Assembly (NCBI GenBank): GCA_013396655.1
Contig: WBMV01008282.1
Coordinates: forward strand, 219,540-283,539
Length of the DNA: 64,000 nt
Source: Campylorhamphus procurvoides
Lineage: Eukaryota; Chordata; Aves; Passeriformes; Dendrocolaptidae
Reading direction: 5' to 3'
Positions 38,001-50,000 of the stretch are shown piece by piece. The notes under the pieces were generated by a model. It was not told the origin of the DNA. It did not search any database and was given only the letters and a program-made list of their open reading frames with translations. The stretch's first letter is position 1. Each line of letters starts with the position of its first letter. A program made the position numbers and the translations under genes.

Positions 38001-41000
38001 GGGGCTGGTGGGACGTGGCCACATTTAGGGCTGTTCTATCCTGTGCCTGCCCCATCACCTGCCCAGAGCAGGATACCTGGGCTGGGGGTACAACCTCTTT
38101 GCTTTGGGAGGGTTGGGGTGGGTGGAGGCTGAGCTGGGCAAGGTGCCGGAGTGGCAGCAGTGCCTGCAAGGACAGATGGAGCCCAGAAAGGTCTGCTTGG
38201 TGGTGCCCATCGCCCGCTTGGCGCTGGCAGACAGCACCAGATTGTTGGCCCTGGATGGCCCTGCCCTCCAGCAGGGCATGGGCAGGGCAGGCAGCGTGTC
38301 CCTGTCCCCCCACTGCAGGCAGAGCTCTGCTCGGGGGTCCCATGCTTTTCCAGGGCTGGATCCAGGGAGAGTGTGGGTGCTGTGCCATCCTGGCAAGTGC
38401 TCCAGGTCGTGCTACCCAGCCCAAATCGCTTCCAGAATGTTCTTGATTCCCTCCCACAGCACTTGGGGTTCAGACAAGCTCGTCACTGGTGTGATGTGGA
38501 CTTGGTTGTGTGCGGTGGGGATGTAATTTATGGACTTTGTGATAAGCTTGTCCAGTCATCCTAAAATAATAAATAAAATACACACCCAGGGCTGGCACAA
38601 GATAGGATCAGTAATATCAGGGCTGAGGAAAATTACTGAGACTCTTCAAGAGCAAAATGAAGAGCAGGGAGGGGAAAAGGAAAAGTTGCAGAAAGGAAAA
38701 AAGTCAGGAGCAACATCTCCTGCCACAGACTGCACTGGGGACTGGGCCAGACTGGTTTGACCAGAGCTCTTCCCAGTGATGCTGAAACATCAGATCTCAT
38801 GGGAAGGGCCCATTTCAGCCATTCAGAGCATGAAGGAGTTAAGAGTGGGATGGCACCTGAGCATCCCCCTCTTGTGAAGGCAGCACACCCAGGCTTTGGG
38901 GACCAGGTACTGGTGGGGGCAGGTGAGGAGAACCAGCTGCTGGGGTCTGCCAAGGGAAAGGGCTGGAGGATTTGCTGATTTACTCTTGTCCATCTGAAAC
39001 TGGCTGTGAGTTATTACAGCTCCCTCACTCAGACTTTCCTGGGAGGTGGCATCTGGTGTGGGGAGTTGGGATGAGGCTGAGGAGCAGGAGCAGAGTTCCA
39101 AAACTGCTGCCCTGTGCAGCTTCACTGGAGACATTCCCGACTCCAGGCACAGCCTGGCAGCGCCTTCAGGGGCTGATGCAATCCTGCTTACCTCACCCCC
39201 AGCTCCAGCTGAGCAGGAGGTGCTGCCAGAGCCTCTCCCCAAGCCCAAAGGCTGCTTTGGGTTGACACCTGGCAGTGCTGAAATTTGGGCTTTGCCCCTG
39301 TGCGTGGCTGGGTGGGTACTGGTGTTACCAGCTTGCCTTGTGCCCAGGGTTGCTTGCCATGGACCCAGGATCACTTGTCCTGTGTCTAGCACCCCTTTCC
39401 CTGCACCCAGCACCCTTTTCCCTTCACCCAACACCCCTTTTCCCTGCACCCATCATCCTGCCCCAGGAGCTGAGCCTGTGGAGCTGCAGGTGCAGCTCTG
39501 GGTTAGTGGCTCCCTGCAATGGGTGGCTTTGTCAGTCCCGAAAGCCACTCTTAGGTGGTTCCTCTCTTTCCAGTGAGTGTTTTGGGAAAAAACTTGGCAT
39601 GCCCAGGATAGGCTGGGATCCTGCTGGTTGTTATCTAATAGTGCCTGGTAATCAGTGCTCGGAACTTCTATTCCTGGTTCTGCCTCTGAGTCACGGTGTG
39701 CCCTTGGAAAAGACCTTTGTGCCTTGAGGCTTGTCTGCATGAAAACGCTGCACTTGTTTGACTTAAATCACTTTTAAAAGAGTTTTAGTTTGGTTGAGGC
39801 TTGAACTTGGGTTGGGACTACCGATGTTGTGCAGAATATTAATGTGAAGAGCATCTTGAATTGGAATAAGAGTGTCCTGCTGAGGTTTGGGATGAGTTTA
39901 ACAAGTGGATTTGTGTTTGTACACATCGACTGGACCTCAGCTTAACTTGTCAGCAGAAGGGGAAAATCAGCAGCCAGGGAAAGAAGGAAGCAGCAAATCT
40001 ACCAGGGGTTTGGAAAAGTCCGTGGATAAATACTCAGTGATGGTCTAATGTTATTGCAGCTTCTGCCTCTGCTCCTGGAGCAATGATGGGAGAGTCCTTG
40101 GCAGCTCATTGCAGGGACTGGTGGGGATTGGTGGGGGCTGGGAGCTTGGTTTAGATTTAAAATAATAATTAAAAAATCATCCTCTAAGTAACAGGTTTGC
40201 AGGCACAGTGATTGTGGTGGAGGAATAAACGGTGTATAAAAACAAGGGGATGGGTGGATGTGAGAGGGGAGAACAGAGCAAGCAAGGACTTTGATCCCAA
40301 TAAAAGACTGTTGGGACAAAAGCTGCTTTGTGCCCGCTTCTCCCACCCCACCCATCACCTGCACATCCCTTTCCAAGCAAGGTGGATCCCACCTCTTGCC
40401 ACTGGATCCACCAGTGGGGATGCTTGGATGGGGCTTGGAGCCACCTGGTCCCATGGAAGGTGTCCCTGCCCGTCCAGGGGGTGAGACTGGATGAGCTTTA
40501 AGATCCCTCCGAGCCCAAACCACTCTGTGATTCTGTGACCTGCTGGGCTCCTGCATTCCCATCCTGGCAGTGCCATCCTGATGGTGCCAGGGAAGGGGGT
40601 CCCCAATCTCTGCCCCACGATGGGGGGTGTTGCAGTGAGCTGAGCACCCCCAGTGAACCCCACTGGTGACCCTCGGTGGGTGGCTCAGGAGAAGGGAGCT
40701 CCTGAGCTCTCCAGCTCGCTGGGCTGTGAGCGATGCCAGCTCCTGTCACTCGCTGCAGCACATTGCTCTGACACCAGTGCAAACACAACAGAGGGAGGGA
40801 GCGGGGGCAAAGGGGAGGGGGGGGGATTGGAAGATCCCTTTAAAAATGAACATTATTGTGACTTCCAGCACCGCAGCAGCCTGGGCAGCACGTGCCAGGA
40901 TGGGGTGGGCACACCAGTGACTCCAGCAGCGATGCTGGGCTGCCGTCCCACTCCCTGCTTGGCTCTGCTGGGGTTCCTTTGCACCCCAGTTCACATTAAT

Positions 41001-44000
41001 CCCATTAATCCACCCCCCCTCCCTGCTTGCATGACCCCGCTCCCCCTTAGCATGAAACTTCAGCAACCCGTTGGGAGGGACAGAAACCAGAGCAGGTTTA
41101 ATGTCGCAGTTTAAAGTCAACAATTCTCAAAGGGAAAACAAAAGTCAAAGCAGAATCTTAATGGTAATTTTTTTGTTGTTTTTTTTTTCCTTTCGTTTTG
41201 TTGTTTTATTTTTTGTTAGCAACCCAACTACTGGAGCTTTAAGGTCAGTATTTCTGATTTTTCCTGCTTCTGTTTGAAATGCATGTGCTTGGCCACCCTC
41301 GTCCCATCGCTGTGTCCATGGAGGGGGGTGGGAGCTCGGGGTGTTTTTTGGTTGAGGATTCCTGTGCCAAAGCAGTTTGTTCTCAGCTCAGCAGTGGTTT
41401 AAGCTCCTGAGAAGGATTTATAGTTTTGGGCTGAGTTGTGCAGATACAAACCTGGTCTCTTGAGGGGGATGAGTCTGTGGCCTGTCCTCGTTCTGGCCAC
41501 TCATCCCACAGTCAAATCCTACTGCTTTGGAGTTATTTCATTGCAGCAGAGACTTTAATTGTGGGAAAAGGATGGAAAAAAACGTGGTTTTGGTGGGGTC
41601 AGAAGTCAACCTGTGGAGCTCCATCCTGGTGGCTGCTTCAGGCAGAGATACAGGGGTTGCTCTGGTTTCCAGCCTTCTCCTCCTTCCTCTCCTCTCCCTC
41701 CTCCTCCTCGAGCTGTGGAGCTGAGCTTGTCCCTCCCATCATGACCCTGCTGAGCTCCGGGACCTGCCACACTTCCCATCACACGGTGTCTCCTTCATTT
41801 ATCTGCACTTGGCCGATGCCCAGCACCTCTTCCCCCTTCAGGCTCCTCATCTCCCTCTCCCAAGCCCCTCATTGCCCAGAAATCCCGGCTGATCCCACAC
41901 TGGGACCAGGAGGTGAGTTTGGGAGTCTCAGGACGGGAGATGCTGTGCCAGCACTTTGCAGGATTGATGGAGAGGGAGGAGGAATGGGCTTTACATCTTG
42001 TGTTTGGTGCTGAGGGATCTCTGGACCAGAAAACAGGGTTGTTTGTTCTGCTGTGTCTGAGAGGAGAAGGGGCAGGTCTGTCCAGCCTTGGCCATCACAT
42101 CCCTGTCCATCCTCTGCGCTGTCACTTGGGCGTTACAGAGAAACGGAGAAATAATTAAAGTTTGCTTTATTGCCCCGGGATCTTTGTGCCCAAACCCACC
42201 TCCCCCAGGCTCCACAAAGGGGATGCTGTTGGGAACCTCCTGGCAGCTCCAAGGGCCTGTCCCTGCCCCGTGGCTCCTGCCAGCACCTTGCAAACAGTCG
42301 GGCTATTGTGTGGCACGGTGAACTACGCATGTCCCCGCAGCTCCCCTGCCTCCCTCCTCCTCCTCCTCCTCCTCCTCCTCCTCGCCTAGGGATGCTGTGG
42401 CAACCCTTCAAGGTCAGGCGTGTTGCTGGATGACCTTGGTGTGCTCTCCCCGGTGGGTTTGCTCTTCCTGTGGCAAAACCAGGGTCTTTCCGTGGTCAGG
42501 CAGAGGAGAGCGGAGGAGTCGTGAAATGTGGAATATGTGCACTTGTCCCGAGTTTTCATTCCTGGAGTGTTTGCAGCATAAAACCTGTGTGAGCAGCAGC
42601 TCCCGGAATATTCAGCTGTCTGAGTTCTCACAGCCACGTGCTCTCGGGGACATTCCTGGGACTGGGTGGGGGGGAAGGCACAAAAGCCTCAAATTTTATA
42701 TTTTTTTTCCAATTTTACATGACTAAGAAATAGAAAGGGGATTAACTTTAGGGATTCTCCCACCCCACTAGGTTCCTCCTCAGCAGCAGCCTGGGGGTTT
42801 GCAGCCACATTTCTCTAATCACATATTTTTCCCCCCAAGCCTGGGAGGACTTTGATTGCAACGGGAGCATCTTCCCTGCCCTGCCTGCTGTGGGAATGTG
42901 TTCTGGGTTAAATCACCCTCCTCTTCCCAGCCCCAGCTGCCTGACCCTGCTACCAAGTGGGGCATGAGGCAGAGGCAGCTGGGGATGGCTTGTCACGGGC
43001 AGAGCCCTGAGGGGAGGCTGATCCCAGGGAGCAGGTGCTGGGGGCTTCCTTGAGGCCACCACAGCCACCTGTGTCCCCTGGGGTCTTTCTGTAGCTGCAG
43101 GCTTGGCCTTCAGCTGGGAAAGCTACCTCCCAACCCCCTGCTCTCTCCCCAGAATAAAACTTTCATGACCCTTTGGGGTCCCTGGCTGTGTCCAGTGCTG
43201 GGGGTGCAGAGCCAGCCCTTCTCCATCCCTTGGCCAAAGAGGGGGGGCTGCAGCCAGAGCTCCAGCAGACAGGGGGTGGAGGGGATGGGATGGTGGGAAG
43301 GGCTGTGCTGGATTCCCAGGGACGTGGAATGTCACTGCTGCTGCTGGGCCTGGGGGCAGGACCTGCTGTCCTTCCACCCTGGCATCCCCACCTGCCTGGG
43401 GACAGCTGGTGACAGGTGCTGGTGGTGATTTGGGGCTGGGGAGAGGGGTCCCTGCACGGCTGTGGTTGTTGGTTGCAGATGCTCGTGATTTGGGGCTCTC
43501 CAGGCCTGGAATTTGGGGCAGGGGGTGCCTGCAGTGCAGTGTTTGTCAGTGGCAGTTCCTTGTGTGTGTTGATGGCAGTGCTGATATCGCAGAGAGAGTT
43601 CCAGGACATCACCCTGTCCCCAGACATTTCATCCCACACATTCCCTCGTGTCCAGGGATCCTGCCCCAGCCTCTGCCACACTCCATCCTCCTGCCCCTGG
43701 ATTCCTGCCCTCTCTTCTAGACTGAGTCAGCCCCACTCAGCTCAGATGTCCCTTCCCACTGGGCTGTGCTCACACAGAGCCATCGGTCCAGCTTTTCCAT
43801 GGTCACTGTCACACTCCTGCCATTCCCTGAGCCCCAAAGCAGATTCCCAAGTCCCTTGGCTGGGTCCCCCCACCCTTTCCATCATCTGAATCCCATTGCA
43901 GCTCCCAGCCACCCTCCCTGTCATGCTCTGGGTGCCAGCCTGTCCTGGGCAGGGGCATCTCAGGCCTTGTAGGGCTTGGCAGTTCCGGGGGAAAAATCCT

Positions 44001-47000
44001 GTGGGGAACACTGTGGAAAGAGTTGAGGCAGCACTGAGGATGGGGGGTTCCTGCTGTGCTAATGCAGGGGGTGGGCTGGCTCCTGGTGGGATGGAGGAGG
44101 AATGGGAAGATCCAAAGGAAGAGCCTCGGTAGAGCTCCTTTGGTGCCAGGACTTTAAAGGAACATCAAAGGGAGCAAAGCAAAAGCTAGTGAGGGAAAAA
44201 TGCCTGGGATGTGGGAGGGAGAACAGGGAGGGGGGGACACACAGGACACATTTGTCTTTAAAACAAGTGTCTGGGGCTGTGTCACCCACTCTGTGCTCGT
44301 GCCTGGCTGCTGCTCCAGCAGCCCTGGAGGGCTGGTTAAGGCTCCGGGCTGTGGCTCCGCATCCTCCTCCTCCATGGCACGGAGCTTCCCGGGAGTGCCG
44401 CGGCTCCTGGTGGGAAGCCATTTCCATCTCACCGGCGTTTGCCCAGCCGGAATTACAGGCAGGCAGCGGTATTTACTCGCAGGAGATGAGCAAATAGCAG
44501 GCAGGCTTAGCTCCTGTAATCCCGCTGCTCCCGCACCAGCCTCCTCCCCGCGCCCTCCCGCTGGCCTTGGCTCCGCTGGTCCTGATGGGCTCCCGCTGCT
44601 GGGAGGGGATTTTGGGGTGGGCCAGGAGGGCGGAGAGGCTGCTGAGCTCCTCATCCCACCTCCTCACTCCGCTTTTGGGGCTCCTGCTGCTTTTCTGACC
44701 TGCCGTGCTGTCCAGAGTTCGGTTGTCCTGGGTGTTGTCAGTGTTTATTGTCACGGAATCAGAGGATGGGTTGGGTTGGAAGGGACCTTAAGGAGCATCT
44801 CATTCCAATCCCCCCTGCCGTGGGCAGGGATGCCACCCACTGGATCAGGTTGCTTGGCATGGAAGAGGCATCCCTAGTGTAGGAACAGGGAAACTGAGGC
44901 ACAGAGGGACTTGATGGATTATCCAGGGGAGAAGCAGCAGCACGACCTGTCTGGGCTGGTGTCCCAGATTTGGGGCTGTTTCTCTACACCTGATCCTGCT
45001 GAATTTGCCTCTGAGGGGTTTTTTTGCACTTCAAACCAGCCCCTCAGAGCCTTTTTTCCAAGAGGCTCCCACACGTGTTACCCCAAGCCCACTCTCCCTG
45101 TCCACAGCTGTCCCGGCAAATCCTGCCTCAGATTCCAAAGAGCTGAGCCTTGTCACCTGCCACCGTAAAGTCCCTGTCACTGACACTGCTGCCCCTTGTC
45201 CCTTCTGGTTTCCAGCCTCTACCAGGTCCCCTCCTTGGTGCTGCGGCCCTTGATCTCCTGCAAGGACTTGTCCCTTCTCCCCTCATCCCCTCTCTGCTGC
45301 TTCCTCACCCTTGGCTTTGCTTCCCATGCACCGGTGTCCCTGAAGGATGCAGTAATTTGCTTATTTTTGGAAGCTGCTGTCACACGAGGCAGCGGTGCCA
45401 GAGCAGGGACTGAGCACGGCCAGGAGGGGGCTGGGTGGGGGTCGAGACACCAGGGATAGAGGCAGGAGTGGTCCCCTCACCCCAAAAAGTATCTCCTGCC
45501 ACATACCCGTCCCAAATGCATGTCCTGGGACCACCTCGGCCTCAGAGGAGCTTCTGGATCAGGACCCCCATTTGTGCAAGGTCTCATGGCAGGATGTTCC
45601 TCTCCCCACGGATTCCAGGCTGGATATTCCTGCTGGAGACCCGCGGAAAGCAACTCCAGGAGGAAAAGCCTGGCTGCCTTTGCTGGGAGGTTAATGATTA
45701 ATGTTCCTCCTCCCCGTGGGTGCCAAGGTGTCACCAGCACGGGGAGATGGGTGGGATGGGGATGAGTGGGCCTGTCCCCTCACCCGGGCTGTTCCTAACT
45801 CCAGCCTCCTGCCAGCCCTGCCCTGGGCACCAGGACCTTCTGCTGCCCCCTGCAAGCACTGACGCTGCTCCACCCCTGTGTTTTTGGGAAGAAAACAAGC
45901 ATTCTGGGGACTGGACTCATGAGACAGCCCTTGGAACTTCCTTCTCCCGTGCAGGTATCCTGGTCCCATCCTGGTCCCCCGTGCCAGGCAGGTGCTGCCA
46001 GAGGCAGGTGAAGGATCGCATTGGGCGACCAGCAGCGTCAATATTCATGAGGCTGCAGAGGATCCAGGCTTTTAAATATTCATCAGGCAGGCGAAGGCTG
46101 TTGGTGCCAGCAGGGAGGGGGGGAAATACAGAGAGGGAGCAAGCAGCCACCCGTGTCCCTGCCGAGGGCAAAAGGGGGTTTTCAGCTTGGAAACACGACA
46201 TCCGAGTGCCGCCACCCCCGGAGGGTCGGGCAGGTGCTGGATGTTGGGATCACCGAAGTTCTGGCTGCGGGGACACCCCGTGGCACCTGCCCACGAGTCC
46301 ATGCCAGGACAGTGAGCTCCTGCCTGGCTCCCGCGCACATCTGGCTGCCGGGAGCGGGCTGGGCACATCTGGAGGGGGCGGCCCCGTCCTTTAGTCAAGG
46401 GGTCCGGTTTAAAAAACTAATCCGATTTTAACGCTAATCCTGTTAACATTGAGATCAGGATTAATTCTGGGTTAATCGGGATAATCCTGACAAAATGTTG
46501 AGCATTAGACGTTGGGTGAATTATTGCTGCCGGGAGCGGTAACGCTTTTAATTTGGTGGCGAGACGAGAGGGGAGGGGGCTGAACCCCCTGCATGGGGAA
46601 CACTCCTGGAATACCCCTTTGGGCCTCTCATTTCTCCTGCCTTTGCTGCTGCAGCCCCAGTTACCTCCAGTTTTTCCTCCCAGCTGGGTGTCTCCTGGCC
46701 CTTCCATTTCCAGAGAGAGGAGCTGGGCTGGTGGAATTCCATCCCGCACGGAGGCTTTGCTGGAGTTGGGGGGAAATGCAGCACGAGGGCACAGAGGGGT
46801 TTGGTTTCACCAGGATCAGGCTGGGATCAAGTGCCCGAGCTAGGATGTGTGGGAGGAGTGTGGTACCACAGCCCTGTGTGTGCTGGGATGCCCTGCCTGG
46901 AACTGGTTTGAAGCTTGAGGGCTGATTCCCAAGCTCGGGAGGCTGCTGAGGTCATGCCTGGGTACCAGGGATGCTGAATTCCAGTTGGGAATGCTGGCTT

Positions 47001-50000
47001 CTGGTTAGGGATACTGGTGTCTTCTCAGGGGTGCTGGTTCCCAGTTGGGAATGCTGGATTCTGCCCAGGGATGTTTCCCAGGAGGAATTTGCAGCCAGAC
47101 TGGAGGAGGTGTCTGCTGGGGAAGTGTCCTGTTACTTGGGCTCTGCTCCTCTTACAAAACAGCAGCAGCTCTTGGCTGACTCACCTCTGGGAGCATCAAT
47201 AATTAAGGATGAGCGGAGTTCGTTAGGAGGGAATGAATGAAGGAAGGAAGGAAGGAAGCAGTGAATGAAGGAGCGGAGCGGTTTGTGATGTGCTGGCAGC
47301 AGTTGGTTTGCAGAGGGCTCAGCACTGTGGTGGGTCACTCCTGGTGGTCCCAGTGGGCAGGCTGGGGAGTCTCCAAGAGGTGTCAGGCACCAGTTGGGGT
47401 CCAGTTTGCAACATTCCACCATCCCACCCCATTCACTGCATGTCCCTCCTCTCCTCAGGAGCCCCTCCAGCCATACTGGGGGCCAGAAGGAGGGAAGGGC
47501 CACCTTATTGAACCCTGGGCTGAGTGACCCCCAAACAAACCAGAGGGACCAGGCTGGCGTGGTGAACCCCCCTGAGATGTTGTGGCAGGGTCAGGAAGGC
47601 AGAGAAATTGTTGGGGGATGTTGCAGCACAGGTGTCTGGAAATCCCTCCCTCCCTTCCCTGCCTCTCTTCTGTTAACAGCTCTGAGATGCTTCAAAAGAA
47701 AAAAAAAATGAAACCCAAGTCTCAAATTTCAATTAAAATTTTCCTTGGGAATGTTGATGGAAGCAGAGCTGCAGGAGGGACAGATGTTGTTTTGCTCCCA
47801 GCTTTGCTGCCAGCTTTATTCCCTGCTGGCCCTCCTGCCAGCACCCAGACAAGTGGCCACGGCTCCAGCCCCCCTTCCCTGGGACCACTGACCCTGTTGG
47901 GGTCTCAGGGGGGTCCCCATCCCCTTCCTCTGGGCACTGGGAGCATCTCCCCACTCCCCAGGGAGAGGCTTTCCTGGCACAAGTTTCTCTAAGGGATGGG
48001 GTGGAGGAGGTTCAGCTCTGTCCTGGAGGATGGAGGTCACCCCTGTAATACCCATGGAAAGGCTGTGGAAAGGGCCAAAGGATCATGCCCCCTGTTTTAT
48101 TCTGTTTTTTCTCCCCATCCCTTTGTTTCCAAGGCCCATTTCCCCAGGGAATGGTGTTTTCTGGGAGCAGGGAGCTGAGTCAGGCTTTCAGAGACGCTCC
48201 CCTTCAGCTCTGGTTTGTAACTACAGGCTGTTCCATCCAGCTGTGGTGCCACTGTCCCCTCCCTGCCAGGAGAGATGGCCCCTGCAAATCCAGGGAGCCA
48301 AAGGCTGGGAATTCTGGGCAGGATGCCTCAAGCAGCAGCATGAGGGAATGTGTGTGCAGGCAGGGGTGGGACTGCAGAGAAAAACTGAGATTTTTTATTA
48401 TTTTCAGTAGATTTTTTGGGGTTTTTTTAATATATTTTGCCCGTAGGGAGACAGGCAGGGTTGGGGGAGAGTGATGGAGAACCAGGGTTCATGAAGCATC
48501 AGGTGGAACCCCACATGAAGGATCCCATTACTCTTCTCCCATGGCTCTTCCCAACACCTTTCCAAGGGATGCCGTGCCAGGAGATGGCACAGGAAGGTGC
48601 TGAGCTCCCCCTGGTCCCACAGCTGTGAGTGTCCACACAGCAAGGACTCCTAAACACCCTTCCCTGCTCCCAGCATTGCACCAGAGGCTGGTGGGGTCTC
48701 TTCATCCCTCTCACAGCCCAGACCACCGGGATGCTGAGCTCCAGTGCCCATCCTGGGCCTCAGCACTCCACCAGATGGGGCCTGTGGTGGGATGCTGGAT
48801 TAAGCGATGAGAGGGGGATTAGGAGGGATTAATCCAGATCAGTGTCCAACCAGGGGCTGGAGCAGAGCTTTATGTACTTGGTAAATAACCGGCTGCATTG
48901 CTGTGCCCAAGGCTGGCCTTGCCAGCGCCGTGCCAGCTGTTTCCCAAGGTTTTCAGGGGGTCCCTCGCCTTTACCCCCCTCATGTGGCCCAGCAGAGGAG
49001 ATGCAAACAGGCAGGAGTGGGGAAGGTGGTGGCTTAGCAGGGCAGTGCAGCTGCCAGGACCTTCCCAGGGCTCTGTCCACCCACCCCAGGGCGATGCCCA
49101 AATGTGCCACGGGGCATCATCCCTGCCAATGGGGCAGGATGGAGTGTGAGCTGGGGGAGTCTGGGGGCTGCTGCCCGACCCAGCCCCTCCTGGAGCCGCC
49201 CACCAAAGCCTGGGAGGCTTCTCCTGGTGACAGCAGGGTCCTGGGGAGAGGCTGAGCTTGGGGACAGACACTGCTGGTGGCTTTAGGACAGCGAGGGCTT
49301 ATCCATCCTGGCTGCGAGTGCAGGTCTGTATCGGTGCTTGTCTGGATGTCCTGGGGGATTTTGGGGGGCAGAGCTCGGGCTGGGAAGGGGAGCTGTGTGC
49401 TCTGTGTGTGTCCCAGTGGGGTGCTCAGGGAGCTCCTTCTCCTCCCTCTCTCCTCATTACAGATAATATTTTAGAACAACTGGAAGCCTCCCGAACCCCG
49501 CCGTGCTGGGGAACGTGTGAGGTACAAGGGTCAGGCAGAAACAGCCCTGAAGGGGCCCTTCTCTCCTCAGGTTGAGTCCCACCCTCAACTGAGGGACTGG
49601 TGGAGGCTCCACTGGGACAGCCCCTGTGCCCCCTCCCCGAGGGTCCCTTGGCAGGGTCGGTCTTGCTGTCTGGCCTAGGGAGAGAGTGGAAATATTAATG
49701 AGCTCCGGTGGCTTTGAGTGTTGTATGGGAACAGCTGCTCCGTGCTGGGGCAGGATCCTTTCCCCACGATTTTTTAGCATGTTTTCCTTCCTCTTATCTT
49801 CTTTGAAGTGGCCTGTGGGAGGTCCAGAGCCGCTCCTGTGCCCCTCCACCATCTCTCTGCCACCCTCTTCTGTGCCCCTGGTCCCTCTGCTCCTCTCCTG
49901 ACCTCTCCCCCTCTTCCCCTCTCCATCCAGATCCAGCAGCTCTGCTGTTTGTCCAATAACAGCAGTGCCCATCACTGCTGGATCCAGAGGGATGATCCCA

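Larger units (their letters stand above)
29069..41219 (+). other. SRCIN1: SRCIN1 12.2-kb intron before the microexon
   Basis: This intron contains the 23-bp array (29218-29424), an AT-rich block (30340-31110), a CR1 remnant (31470-31525), G-rich degenerate repeats (32190-32370), a (TGTGTGCATCCA)-type array running into an 808-nt gap, a CpG island just after the gap, a pyrimidine-rich array (34255-34390), a second CpG island (35440-36000), a (GT)n tract (37496-37531), a ~22-bp repeat (39388-39452) and a CR1 remnant (40415-40540). Human p140Cap has an alternative extra peptide at this junction (GGWTVDP-type); I did not see it here. Confidence 0.8.
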
